Positions 12,434-25,137 of a stretch of 64,000 nucleotides of DNA are shown in pieces. A model generated the notes under the pieces. That model saw nothing but the letters and a program-made list of their open reading frames with translations. It searched no databases and was not told where the DNA came from. Positions within the stretch are counted from its first letter, which is position 1. Each line of letters starts with the position of its first letter. This DNA is from Blepharisma japonicum (Eukaryota > Ciliophora > Heterotrichea > Heterotrichida > Blepharismidae): positions 186,001 to 250,000 of the forward strand of contig CATKHK010000060.1 in the NCBI GenBank assembly GCA_949751835.1, given 5' to 3'. Made by a program: the position numbers and the translations under genes.

Positions 12434-14028
12434 CCAAACCAAGAGCTAGAGGGATACATTTTAGGTTAAGTTCAGAAATAATAAAAATTGAATAGTTTCT
12501 GCTTATAGATTTATAATGCATTAGAAAAATCATTTTCTATGAATTAAAGTTAAAAAAAATTAATATATACAGTTATCTTCATTATTAGCACCTATTATTC
12601 CATTTACTATTACAAGTCTTATAATTACGAATTACTTTCTTTTTTAAAGGTTTGAATGTATTTTAAAGCAAACTCCTAAAATAAACTTGGGCGGCTTAAC
12701 GCAGCTTAAGTTTGAATTGACATATAGTTAGTGTTTAGTTGTGTTTATAGTAGACAACTTTTGCTCTAGAACACTTTCTATAAGATTTTAGTATATTTTG
12801 ATGCAGCTACCTCCAAGTTTTCTTGAATAAATATAAATTATTAAAAGCCACAACATTCAAGTGTTTGTACTTTCAAATAATATGGGATTATTAAAGTACT
12901 ATGTTTTAAATATTTCCTTAAAACTAATAATAAGATAAACTGTGTGGCAAAACTGATAAATACCCCAAAAGCTTATATCTAAACTAATTATTTATGACTT
13001 ACGCTATTTAGAAAAGTCCATAAACATCTTGTAAATTTCTTTTAAGTTCTCCTATCAACCTAAGCATATCGAATTTACTTTTTTTACATTCCCATTGCAA
13101 TATTGAGTGGATTTCCCACAATGGATGGCTATAAGGCTTTCGCAAGCCTAATTATAGACTCTTTTTCCAAAAGTTAATTTGTCACTCCTATCAACCTAAA
13201 AGACTCTTTTTTTTCAGGTTATTATGATCATGGTCTCAGAGGCTTTTCAATGAGCGTTATTAAAAAAAAATTCTAGCTTTGCTCTTCTACAATAGCCTAG
13301 GTAGAGAACAAAACCTACATATTAAATTTAATAGAACTCATGTTTTGTGAGGAAAAAATGCAGCAGGTGAAATGTGGAAACGATCTCTCTAACTACAGCG
13401 CTTTAAATTGAGGTAATAAAATCTATTCAATTTAAAAGGGTAATTATCAAATTTTTGATAATAAAAAATTATATATTAGAACTTGATTTTATTATTTAAA
13501 AACAAGAAATGCTTTTTGAATTGCAATAAATTTTAAAGTTTAAAAAAATTTGTCAGAATAAGCACAATTCTATTCATCATTGTTGCGATGAGTCAATTTC
13601 TGGAAAAATAAAATGATGCAGTCTCCTTGAATTTCGCAAAATACTTAAAGTTAACGAAGTCAAATTTAAACAATTTTTTTTTATTTAAGAACATTCATTT
13701 TTTATTTTAAGAATCTCAAAACTTCTGAACAAACTTTAATATATGACAAAATATATGCATTGATTTACAAATAATTAATATTCTCTCTTGCCCATTTTGT
13801 ATGATCTTAACATATTATTTTCGTTTAAATATGTTTGGCTTGATATATTTAGATCTCCATGTGCCTAAATGAATTTTGACACGTGAACTTCTATAAATAA
13901 AACGGGCAAGTATGATATATTTCTAGAATATTGAAACCTCCAAAAAACAATTTCTTTATTTTTTTGACATTTAATTGCTATTTAGAATGTATCATCATAA
14001 AATTCTAATTTATTTATAAAATAGCATT
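12434..14028. other. Long spacer upstream of copy 3
   Basis: About 1.6 kb of AT-rich sequence without a supported gene. It contains a 15-base direct repeat CTCCTATCAACCTAA at 13049-13063 and 13185-13199 and several short, interrupted reading frames that may be further gene relics. The last part should hold the promoter of copy 3. Confidence 0.4.
13049..13199. repeat. Pair of 15-base direct repeats
   Basis: CTCCTATCAACCTAA occurs at 13049-13063 and again at 13185-13199, 136 bases apart, in noncoding sequence. No function is suggested by context. Confidence 0.45.
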
Positions 14029-17000
14029 ATGAATATCATTCTAATCTTAGCTATACTTATGCCCTCATTTTCACTTATGTCAAACTTTTTATGCAACCCC
14101 TCTCTCTGTCCTCCTTCATCAGTAAATTTAATTTAGAGAGGTGACCAAATTTGCAATCCAAACTGTATGTTTTCTTATTGCAATTATGACTCAAGCTCTT
14201 CAATAAACCCAAAGCTGAACCCTGAAAAATCTGATTGTTATAAGTCCTGTACCGAAAATTTTGCCTGCTCACCTTCAAGTCTTGGAAATGGGATTTGTGA
14301 CCAAAATTGCAATAACCCTACATGTGGCTACGACTTCGGAGATTGTGGCTACTGCGCTACTTCATGTAATCTATTATATAGGTTTCCAAAGTGATTTATA
14401 CTCAAACTGCTCTCAATCTTGTAATAACCAAAATTGTTATTATAATCTTGGATCTTGTGCAGACTGCTCCTCAGGATGTCCAAGCTTTATGCTTGGGGAT
14501 GGCAATTGTGATTCAAAGTGCAATGTTTCTGCTTGCAATTACGATTTTGGGGATTGTACTGCTAATGAATGCAGTCCTGGCTGCAAAATTTGAATGATTG
14601 GAGACAATAATTGCAATAAAGAGTGCTATCACGAATCTTGCAATTGAGATGGAGGAGATTGTGATTGTTCTGAAGGCTGCCGGTCTTATATGAAATCTAA
14701 CGGAATTTGTAATGAAAAATGCAATACACCTGAATGCGATTATGATGGAGGTGACTGTGGTAACTGCGCAGCTGGATGTTGAGAATCTATGCTAGGAGAT
14801 GGGCACTGTGATGGTCCTTGCAACGTAAGTAGCTGCTCGTATGATAATTACGATTGTGGATGTGCTGATGGATGCACAAAAGAAAGCTACGGACAATGCA
14901 AAGATGAATGCATGACTGCCTATTGTAAATATGACAAGATAAATGAAAATTCGAAATGCCAAGATGAGAATTTGAGTTTATTTTCTTTACATTATACGCT
15001 TATTAATAAAAACATTACTTTAAGTGCAAGTGTGGGAAACTGCACAAGCATTACAAATTGTACTTCTAGCGAAGCTCTTGACACAGAGAATTGCTATGAT
15101 TCATGCAACAACCAAAACTGCATTTATTCTTGAAATCAGTGCTCAACTAACACTTGCGCAGATTCCAATTGCTTATCATGCTTTTCCAAGTCTGCTGGAG
15201 GCTGCTTCAAGTGCAAATCAAATATGAATCAATTTTATGGATATTGCCTAAGTTATTGTCCTGCTGGGTACGAATCTATTCAATTGTTTGAAAATTATAA
15301 GATTTGTTCCATAATCCGAGATCATTCAACTAAGAAAAACCCAGCAATATATTATGTGACTTCTGTGCTAAATAACGTAACTAATGGAGGGAACGGGACC
15401 TATACAAACCCATTCACAACACTTTCTATAGCCCTAGCCTCAATATATACGAAATATTCAATTATTTATCTATTTGATGATGGACAGCATTATTTGTATT
15501 GTATTGGCGCAGTTAATCCTTTGCTAACTTTAATGCCTGATAGTTGCAATCCTTTAATCAGAAATTTTAATCTAACTGAACTTCTGATTGCTCCATATGG
15601 AAATTCCCCAATTGTTTTAAAAACAAAGCCAGGCTTTAAAATCCTGACATTTACAGTAACAAATACTACAATTTTAACACTAAAAAACATTAGTTTTAGT
15701 GGAAAGGACATTTTGACAAATTGCACATCAAATAATATATACTGTACATACTGCGCCAATATAACTTTGGCAAGTGATGGAAATTATTATAGTGACCAAG
15801 GCACAAAAGTCACTACCTTTCTGAGCGCAGCTACTTGCGCTACTTTTCACACAAAAAATTTATTTTATTTATACTTGGGTGGGCAATTATATTTAGAGAA
15901 TGTGAATATATCTGATTGGAGAATGGAATTTAATTCTGTTATATCAAGCTTTGGAGGAAATGTAACTCTTAATAACGTAAATTTTGATAACATTAGATGT
16001 ATGTATGGAGGAGGTACAAACAACTATCAGAAGAAATACTCAGTGATTTATTTCCTGGACTGTGGAGACTTAAACTATAATTGTGGAAGCTTTAGCTATA
16101 CAAACGGTATTATTACAAGAATTAACAATGGCTATGAGTATGGATATGCTACATTTTCAGCATTTTTCACAGCTGATAGAATAAGAAATGTGAGCTTGAA
16201 AAATTTGAATTTCACCAATAATATTGCTTATTATTTATCAATTTCTAAGGACAATTACAACAGTGCATACAACTCAAATCCTTTAATTAAGTTAACGATA
16301 TTTCGAACTATAGAAGTTAGTCATTGTATCTTTTTAAACAATGCTGCAAATGCAAGTCTTATTTATCTATATCCAAGATACCTTACTTATCGAAATGATG
16401 TGAACTCATTTAAAGAATTAATTGATTTGCTGCCTTATCATGTATGGATTCATGATTCAACTTTTGAAAGCAATTATGCCGATTATGGAATGATTGTAGC
16501 TTCTTATCAAAACCAGCTGCAAAGAATACTAATAGAAAACATCACCATGATCAGTAATGGGGTCACTTCAGGACCTTTAATATCATTCAGTAATACTAAG
16601 TATTCTTCTGACTATCTTACAGATACAATTTTCAGCATAACCAGTAGTGATGGAAATCTAGTCAATGCTCTTTTTAAAAAAAGAGTGTTTATCCTAAGGA
16701 ATTCTGTCTTCAAGAATAATTACTGTGGAGGAAATGGAATATACGATATAAGTCAACTTGTCAATGTGAATATCAACAATTTGACTATAGACTCCAATGG
16801 AAGCAGTGATGTGCAAAATATTAATACAGTTTTATGAAGAAAATACGTAGCTGATGATTCTGTATACATGAATAAACTCATAGCCGCTCCAAATAATATA
16901 GATTGCCTAGCTCTTTCATCTGCAACGTCTTGCTATAATTATAAAATCTCTGACAGCATCTTTAATAATAACTTTTGCAATAATTCAAGTCCATCCCTAA

Positions 17001-20000
17001 ATTTTATACAGAGCCAGAACACAAGTATTACCAACTCTGCTTTTAAAGGCAATATTGGCTCATCTCTTATGGGGATATGCATACAGTCGACTGGCTCCAG
17101 CAAAATGAAAATAAAGAGCTCAACTTTTTCGAATAACATGAATAATAACGCTGAAGGGGTCGGTGTGATGAGCTTTAACGGAAGTCTTCAAAATATCACA
17201 ATTGATGATAGTGTGCTAACAGATAATTATGCCATTCATGGAACAGGAGTTTATTTTCAAGGCTTGAGTTTAGTTGTAAGCGACATGACATTTGAATCAA
17301 ATATCGCCAACTCAGGACTTGGAGTTATTTACTTTTTGCCTTATACTGGAGCTAACACTTACTTCTTGAAAGTTTATAATTCTACCTTTAAGAAAAATCA
17401 AAGCCTAGATGCAAAAGGAGGAGCTATTTATTTGAACAGCCAATTACAGACGCAAGTCTTTTTTAACCTAACAATAAAAGGCTCTTCTTTCATATCTAAT
17501 TCAGCACTAAGTGGATCAGCCATATACATTGAAAACAGCATTTCTTTAACAAAAGATTCAATGATAGATTCTTGCAAATTTACACAAAATAATGCCGAAG
17601 TTAAAGGCACGATTTCAAACTTTTTTGAAAGCGGAATTCTGACTATTTCTCATTCCTCATTTACATCTAACTACGCTGGACTAGCATCAGCTCTGTTTTC
17701 TTCGCCTGGATTAGAAGCAAGTGCTAGTGATTCAAAAATAATGATTATTTCCAGTAATTTTACTAGTAATTCAGGGAAATATGTGATATGCACTGATGAT
17801 ATGGTGATTTACTCTTATATTGAAACTGTAAGTTGCCTTTTTGAAGATAATGAAGGGCCAGTCTTTTATCTGATACATGACCACTGGAAAGACACTAAAT
17901 CGACTATTTCAAGCTCATATAATTCTTCAGAACATTCTGGAGGAGCTTTACATTTAACCTCAAACTCAACAGCTAGTTGCGATTCAACCACATTTTTTAA
18001 CAATACATCAACCAATTTCGCAGGTGCAATAAGAGCTGAAGGGCGTTCAAATTTTTATTGCAGCAGCTGCACATTTAGCAAAAACACTGCTCAGTATGGA
18101 GGAGGGCTTTATTTTGACCAAGAGTCTTACTTTAATATTGACAAGTCTTCTTTCAGCGAAAATTTCTGCTCTGAAAAGGGTTCAGCCATTTATATAATAG
18201 GCTCTTCCCAATCCAGCGCTTTAAGCAACTCCAAGATGTACAAAAATCATGCAGTTGCTGAAGGCTTAATTGCTTTATTGACGTCAAAAATTGATATTGA
18301 TGATTGTGAGTTTCATGGTAACACAGCAGATGGGATTACTCCAGGCATCTATTCTACTCTTTCAAAAATAAATGCAACGAATTGTAAGTTTTATGACCAG
18401 ACAGGCAATTATGGAAGTTTTGCTTACTTAGCTTCAGACAGCGAAATGAGAATTGAGATCTCATCTTTTATTAATGGGGTATCTAAGATATCAGGTGGGT
18501 CTATTTCTTCACTTTCAAGCACAATATACGCTGTTGACAGTGTTTTCCAACAGTCAACTTCTGCATCTGGCAGCGCAATATTAGGATTTTCAACAGTTTT
18601 GAGTATTTCTCGATGCAGATTTTTAGATTCTTATAGTTCAGGGAACGGAGGAGTTATAGACCTTTACGATAGCAAAGTACTTGTTGAAAATTCCCATTTC
18701 GAAAATTTCTCTTATGCAGCTGTTTCAGCGATAAAAGTAAACTCTGTAGGGATTACAGGTAGCAGTTTTATCAACGGAAAAGGTAAAACAGGAGGAGCAT
18801 TAAGCTTCACAACTACAGAATCCATAAATATAGCTTCATGCACCTTTAGCAACAATACTTCAGTTCTAGGAGGAGCTTTATATATCATTTATTCTTCTGA
18901 CTCAGTCAATAAACAAACATATAGTGTGTCTTTAAGTGAATTTTCAAACAACACCTCTACTTGTGGAGGAGCTATCTATGTAGATAACGCAAATATTGGT
19001 ATCAATTCCTGCAAGTTTACTGAAAATTCAGTATATACAGCATCTCAGTCTGCAGGTCTGCATACATCAGGAATAGGAGGGGCATTAAATTTAGCTTGCA
19101 GTTCATCAGGATCTTGTAATTTTAATGTTGATTCAAATAACTTTTCAGAAAACAAAGCAATTTATGATGGAGGAGCAGTCTGCTGAAGAGATAAAATGCC
19201 TACTTTTGATAGCAATACATTTAGTAAAAATGAAGCTACTTATGGAGATAATATTGCTTCATATCCTGTAGATATTATTATTCTTAGTCCAGACGACTCT
19301 GAAGGATTAAAGGATTTAGCGTCTGGACAGCTTACCACGATTCCATTAGTCCTTGCCCTTGTAGACCATTTGAAGCAAGTGGTTACTACTAATAATTATA
19401 GCCAGGCTGAGCTAATTTCTCTTTCTAAAGACGTAACACTTGCAGGAAATATCAAGGTAACAGCAGTCAATGGAGTTTTCAACTTCTCATCCTTTATCAT
19501 TTCTGCTGAACCTGGAAGTAATATTTCAATTAAAGTGCACACAGACGGGGTGGATTCGTCAAAAAGTTCCAAATCCCATGATGGACTAACTTATAATTCA
19601 AGTTTGCTTGTAAACGTGTCTTTAAGAGAGTGCGTGCTAGGAGAAGCAACTATTGGGATTAATTGTGTTGTTTGTCCAGAAGGATACTACAGCTTGAACC
19701 CAAAAAGCAACCAATGTTTGAACTGTCCAGACTCAGCAATCTGCTATGGAAATTATACAATTGTTCCGAAGAAAGGATATTGGAGATCAGACATGCTTAG
19801 TGACAGATTTTGAAGCTGCTCTAATTCAGATGCCTGCATAGGCTCTGATTCGCATAAAATTTCTTATACAGGAGAATGTGCTGAAGGATATACTGGAAAT
19901 TTGTGCCAGAACTGCAAAAAAGGTTACTCAAAACAAGCTAAAGATCATTGTGTTAAATGTGATGGAACCACTCTGAGCATTCTAAAAACAGCTGGGATTA

Positions 20001-21406
20001 TGCTAGCTTTTGTTATGCTTTGCTGTATATTCATAAGAACCACAAAAAATTCTGCCTATAAGCCTAAATCAATGGCAAGTGTTCATTTCAAAATATTGAT
20101 CAACTATATCCAGCTGATAGCACTTACAACAACTTTTAATTTATCGTGACCAAACTATGTAAAAAAATTGTTTGCTCTACAAAACAATGCGAGTTTTGTA
20201 AGTGATCAAGTTTTTTCTTTTGACTGTCTTTTGTATTCCACTTATGACTTGCAAGGCGACAACGAAGTTTACTATCAAAAACTGTTTATTATGGCTTTAA
20301 TCCCATTTAGCATCCCAATTATTGCAGGGTGCATATGGATCTCGATATCTTTAATCAAAAGATCTTTTAATCTATTTAAGGACAATATGGCGACTTCTTC
20401 AATTATTTCAATATTCTTAATGCACCCAAGCTTATTGAAAGCTTATTTTAGTTCATTCGACTGCAAAGAGCTTGATTATGGAAAATATTGGCTTGCAGAC
20501 GACCTAGATTTGAGATGCTGAAACAGCCAGCATATTTTCTATGTGACTGCTATTTCTGTACCAGCTATTCTTTTGTGGGGAATAGGAATCCCTACTCTAT
20601 GTCTGTTTTTACTATGGAAAAACAAAAGGATCTTGACGAATATTAACGTAAGGATTAAATATGGATTTTTATTCAATGGCTACAAAACTAGAAGCTATTA
20701 TTGGGAATTCGTGATTATTTATCGGAAAATCCTTATTATTTGCTGCTCAGTATTTTTAGGCACCATTTCAGTGAATATTCAAGCTCTTACAGCTCTTTTT
20801 GTGCTATTAACTTGCTTATACCTGCAAATAAAAATTCGGCCGTATAATGGAGATATTTTGAATAAACTTGAAGCAATCTCCATTACTGTATCTGCAATTA
20901 CAATTTATTGTGGGATGTATTATTTAACTGGAACTCTCGACTATATCACTGAGTTTTTATTTTTCATTTTGATAGTTTCAGCGAACATTTATTTTGTGGG
21001 TTACTGAATCCTTAAGGCAGGACATGCATGAATCCATTTGATAATTGAAAAAATTCCGATTCTTAAGAAAAAGTTCCATAAGTCGACTTATGATATAATT
21101 CATGATTCAAATTTGAGAGAACCTTATAAAAGTGGCGGATTTGATATTCCAGAATCTCCGAATCGAAGCGTTTTGAATTTGAAAAATACCAATTTCCAAG
21201 CTCTCGATATTATGGACTTATTCTTAGGCTCGCTTAAAAAGAAAGATGATTTAAATGAAGGAGGGGGCGGAAATGTGAATTCAAGTAACTCGGAAAGAAA
21301 TAAGCAAAACGGTGAAAAATCAAATGGTAACCAAATAATTCGTTTAGCTGAGCAGATGCAGTCCAAAAATTCAAGTGATTTTGCAGTTTTTATTAAAAAC
21401 TCATAG
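14029..21406 (+). CDS. Giant LNR / beta-helix / nine-TM surface protein (copy 3, complete)
   Basis: ATG 14029 to TAG 21404-21406, UGA as Trp, with introns at 14122-14136 (15 nt) and 14366-14381 (16 nt); the product is about 2448 residues. The order of parts matches copy 2: signal peptide (MNIILILAILMPSFS), LNR modules to about 14940, a furin-like Cys segment, a long GGAI/FxxN beta-helix region (about 15340-19180), a GCC2/EGF-like stalk (about 19650-19950), about nine membrane segments (19975-21005) and a polar tail with a Gly/Asn-rich patch. Its sequence is clearly more diverged from copies 1 and 2 than these are from each other, so it is the older branch of the array. The second intron shifts the reading frame, so splicing is needed. 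A surface receptor, channel or adhesin role is inference only. Confidence 0.88.
14122..14136 (+). other. 15-nt intron 1 of copy 3
   Basis: GTAAATTTAATTTAG, after codon 31, contains a TAG in the unspliced frame. It matches the position and phase of intron 1 of copy 2. Confidence 0.9.
14366..14381 (+). other. 16-nt intron 2 of copy 3
   Basis: GTAATCTATTATATAG lies inside a Cys codon. Removing 16 nt joins the upstream frame to the frame that carries the remaining LNR modules. Its distance from intron 1 (229 nt) is identical to that in copy 2. Confidence 0.85.
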
Positions 21407-21506
21407 ATTTGTAAAAATAGTTGTTTTAAGGCTATTTCCCATAAAATTTTAAAAGTTTATTCAAGTCTATTAAGTAAAATAGATTTGCTTTGAACTTCTT
21501 GATAAA

Positions 21507-22333
21507 ATGGTAGAAGAGTTCCGTCGAGAATTGGATGAAATGTTTGGCAAAGACCGTGACCTGCCTCGTTCAGAGCGTCTTAAAAAGCGTGACCATTTTG
21601 ACGACAACGACGTCTGCAAGTATTTTCTCGTTGCTTTTTGTCCTCATGAGCTCTTTATCAACACCCGCAATGATATCGGCAGATGCAAAAAACGCCATGA
21701 CTCCTTCTTCAAGCAGCAATACCAAAACGACCCAAGTAGACTGTATTACCAAAAAAAATACGAGCAAGAATTATTAGGTAATCCTCAACTTTAGCTTTAC
21801 TAGAACAACTTGTAGCTTCAGTCGATGCCAGAATTCGTAGAAGTTTGGCAAGAATAGAAGCTCCTCTCCCTGATGTAGAAAGCTCTATGGAAAACCAAGA
21901 CAAAAAGAATTCTCTTAACGCCTTGATTGATAGGAGAATGAGAGAGGCAGAACAGTTAGCAGAAGCTGGGAGGGTAAATGAAAGCGAGCAATTAATCAAA
22001 GAAATCGAGCAGCTGAAAGAACAAAAAGACGACCAAGAAGCCATGATTTGTGAAATTTGTGGAGCAATGCAGAGCGCGACTGATACTGAGAGAAGGCAAG
22101 TTTCTCATTTAGAAGGAAAGCAGCATAAAGGGTTTGCTGCGATTAGAAAGTGTATTGAAGAGCTAAGAGGGCATAAAGATCTGTATAGGCATATTGATTT
22201 ATCAAAGCCACCACAGAAGCCAAATCAAGATAAAGAAAAAAATGAAGACAGAAAAAATAGAGATGAAAATAGATATTATGAGAGAGATAATTATAATAGG
22301 CAGAGACCGCGATACAGAGATAGATCTAAGTAA
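21507..22333 (+). CDS. LUC7L: LUC7-like U1 snRNP splicing factor
   Basis: Two exons (21507-21777 and 21795-22333) give 269 residues. The N-terminus has the LUC7 opening, with a Cys/His zinc finger (VCKYFLVAFCPHELF...GRCKKRH). A helical region follows the junction (YEQELLA/LLEQLVASVDARI, as in the family), then the second zinc finger (ICEICGAMQ...SHLEGKQHKGF) and a short Arg/Asp/Lys-rich tail in place of a long RS domain. LUC7 proteins belong to the U1 snRNP and help choose 5' splice sites, which is of interest in a genome with such short introns. The frame change between the exons requires a 17-nt intron. The gene follows copy 3 by about 100 bases on the same strand. Confidence 0.9.
21778..21794 (+). 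other. 17-nt intron of LUC7 gene
   Basis: GTAATCCTCAACTTTAG, GT...AG. Length 17 is required by the change of frame and gives a joined protein that matches the LUC7 family across the junction. Confidence 0.8.
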
Positions 22334-22766
22334 TCTTAAGCGATGAGTATTTTGGACAAGTTTAGAGATTTGTGAAAAGCTTAATGAAATAAGTGTCATT
22401 TTTAGATCCATTTATTAGGGAAATAAGAGTTTAACTTATTTTATCTTATTGCATTAAAATCCACTAGATCAATTCTTTAATAAATAATAATTCAATGAAT
22501 CTATTTATGCTTCTATAAATAGATTTGGTGCTTTCGTTTATTAATTTATTATCTAATTAAAAATTACTCTCAATCAAATACCTCCCATAATATGCCTGAG
22601 AACTTACAATCCCTGATTTCTTAAAATAAAATTCCTAAAACCGAGAATTTATTAAAATTAAAATAATTGGAAAACAAGTCAATATTGAAATATTTAATAA
22701 ACAATCTCAAAGAAACTAGCTATTAACAATCTAATTTTACGAATCATCTCTAAATATTTCTCAGCA
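22334..22766. other. Convergent intergenic spacer
   Basis: AT-rich spacer of 433 bases between LUC7 and the minus-strand RING gene, presumably two 3' ends. I see no other element. Confidence 0.5.
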
Positions 22767-24098
22767 CTAGCTGACTTCATTTACTGCTGTTTCCAAAACA
22801 ACATCTTCTTCATCAATAATATCCATTTCTTCATTTTCTTGGCTTTGCGCTGCCTGCCTATTTTCCTGATTTCTGTTCTCAGTTGTTACCAAGTGTTGTA
22901 AGCTTTCATACAAGCTTCCATATCTCAAATTCCTCTTACATAAAGGACATTTTGCTTTGCTTACAGCCCAAATGTCGATGCATTTTACATGGAACACATG
23001 CCTGCAACTTAAAACTCTTACCCGATCGTTTCTAGCAAAATCTTCTAAGCATACTGCACAGGAATCCTGGTTTCTGTGTAATTTTTTTCACTTTTGCGAT
23101 GGATACATTTTTTCCATGTCTTCACAAGTAATTTCATAGGCTTCTTCTTCATTATTATTTCTTCTATGTCTCGCGCAAACACAAATCGTTACTGGAATGA
23201 TAATACACATGACGATAAACGCTGCAATTGATGTAAAAATAGCTCAAAATATTGATTTCTGGGTTGAACTCCCTATAGAATGGTCCTCGATATTAACTTT
23301 GAAGCTGCAAGGAGTAGGGCTATTGCAGAAGGCAGAAAAAATCCAATTACTGTCTGCTACGTCGTTTATATAAAATAGACCTTTAGAAAGTTTTGTTATA
23401 TAAAATTGATTTGAGGATAAAAACATACTTGGCAATAGACTTTTGCTGTCATAACTCATAAAATAAAGGAAAAAATCACCTTGGGCTTCTTCTATCTCTA
23501 TGCTAAAATATGTCTTGTCTCCTTTGACATTGATATCGAATGTTTTAAATTCTCAGCTATTTCCATTTATTAAAATAAGATCTGAAAATGAATTTGTCTT
23601 AATTTTCGATGTCAAAACGTTGCAATTATAGCCTCAATAATGAGATGCACACTTGCAATTTCCTGATTGACAATGAGCACCATTAGTTCCACTACAAGCG
23701 GCTAGGCATGAATTTATATCTTTTGAATAATAAAATATGCTATATTCAAAATTTAAATATTGAGAATAGACAGCAAGATATCATACGTCATTTAAAACCA
23801 AATTCTCTTTTGGAATGATGATATAACTTGAGTTTAAGTTTTGGCTTCAAGAGTCAAAATCGTAATAATCTGCACTTCATTTGTACTCGCCAATGTCACT
23901 AAAATAGAAGTTTGGATTTGAGTTTTTCTTTACCAGAAGCAGTGCGGGGGAAAGCATCGTTTTGTGTGAAAGTTCAATTATCAAGTCATTTTGAACCATG
24001 GAAGTGTTTACAGTAAACTGCTGGTATATTATATTTGAAGATTGAGAAATTGCATGAGTTCTAGCCAAAATCGAAATAATAAGAACTTCTATTAGCAT
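22767..24098 (-). CDS. Membrane RING-H2 protein (copy A)
   Basis: The frame is open for 443 residues with UGA as Trp and ends in TAG. A signal peptide (MLIEVLIISILARTHA) is followed by an ectodomain of about 260 residues with an EGF-like Cys cluster (about 23620-23710), one membrane segment (about 23175-23250; AAFIVMCIIIPVTICVC), and a RING-H2 finger in the cytoplasmic part (CAVCLEDF, CRHVFHVKC, CPLC) with the C3H2C3 order. The tail is acidic. This layout resembles the goliath/RNF13 group of membrane E3 ubiquitin ligases, although I cannot recognise a PA domain in the ectodomain. A closely similar gene lies at 25138-26529; the two flank an unrelated gene, so a local duplication is likely. Confidence 0.82.
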
Positions 24099-24294
24099 AA
24101 GTTTATCCTTATTATCTCCAAATCAAATAAAATGGATATTTATAATCGAGAGTAAGTAATTTTTAAAATCAGTTTAGAAATTGAAATATTATAAATTTAT
24201 ATCCAATTAATATTTAATATTAAAATGGATTTTTTCAGTGATTTCATTGACTTGTAATTTTAATAAGACGCACCAAAGCCCTTACAATTTTTAT
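24099..24294. other. Spacer upstream of RING copy A
   Basis: AT-rich; the probable promoter of the minus-strand RING gene and the 3' end of the next minus-strand gene. Nothing specific is seen. Confidence 0.4.
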
Positions 24295-25119
24295 TTACTC
24301 TTCACTTTGACCATATTTCTTAAGAATTTCCCTTATCATCGCTACATTATCCAAACCAATATCTTCTACTTCTTTTTTAATCCCCTCTATCCTCTCAAAA
24401 TCTTCATCAATATGTTCAAGCCAAAACTCTTTGATTTCTTCCAAAAGGACTAGTTTTTCAACCTGTCCAAGGCTTTCATATTCTAATTTTTTTAGTTTTT
24501 CATTTGCTTCTTGCTTTAAGTTTTTAATAGAATTTAGCCTATCATTCTGCATTCTTATTGCTACTTCAGCATTTTTTCTTTTCTGAGTTATTTCGAGCAG
24601 CATTTCATTGATATCAATATCGTCAACTCTTTTGCTGATTCTGCTTTCTTCTGGCATAAAAGGAAGCTTGGTCCTGGGTAAAACTTTACCTCGATTCATT
24701 CTTTCTCTTGTCCATTCTTGGACTTCAGGGTCATCTTCATCACTAAAATCACCTGTTCTTCCTAAATCTTCGTATTCTTCTCTTTCACATTCTCTGATAT
24801 TTTCAGCTAAATTTGTAATATCTGATCTCAGTTCATTTTCATAGCCAGAGTTTTTGAGATTTCTAGCAAATTCTTCTATTTTTTCAGGTGGGACTGTAAT
24901 TTCATTCTCGATGATTTCCATTACTTCTTTATTAGACTTGGCCTGCTCTTCTTCTGATTTTTTCATTTCATCAAAATTATAAGCAGCTGATTGAATTGGC
25001 TGAGGAATTCATCGGTTTTGTTTTCGCTTGGCTGTTTGGTGTTTAATAATAACTTGGCTGTTTTCTTCTGAGAAGTCTTCTATTTTTACTTTGCTTTTCT
25101 TGTGTTTTTTATTAAACAT
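24295..25119 (-). CDS. PAXBP1/GCFC or NTR2-like splicing factor
   Basis: ATG at 25117-25119 gives 274 residues; the later ATG at 24966 would lose a basic N-terminus (MFNKKHKKSKVKIEDF). The protein is highly charged. Around residues 120-150 it has an acidic stretch followed by EVQEWTRERMNRGK, which resembles the conserved segment before the coiled coil in PAXBP1/GCFC1 and the NTR2 family, proteins linked to spliceosome disassembly. A long helical region follows, with a short segment (EIKEFWLEHIDEDFERIEGI) at the expected place of the family's second conserved block. It is shorter than animal PAXBP1, which has a large C-terminal GCFC domain not seen here, so an NTR2-like short form is favoured. 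The assignment rests on pattern resemblance only. It ends 18 bases from the next minus-strand gene. Confidence 0.45.
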
Positions 25120-25137
25120 ATTTTATTTAATTATTTC

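Noticed and set aside
13080-13165. Short frame with MDGYKA, resembling the centre of a response-regulator receiver domain
   Set aside because: Only about 27 codons long and bounded by stops, with no other conserved receiver block (no acidic pocket or Lys segment) nearby. Too weak to call.
14366-14381. Frameshift mutation in place of an intron in copy 3
   Set aside because: The 16 bases begin with GTAA and end with TAG, lie at the exact position of a GT...AG 15-mer in copy 2, and their removal restores the LNR Cys spacing. A broken gene is less likely because the remaining 7 kb are open.
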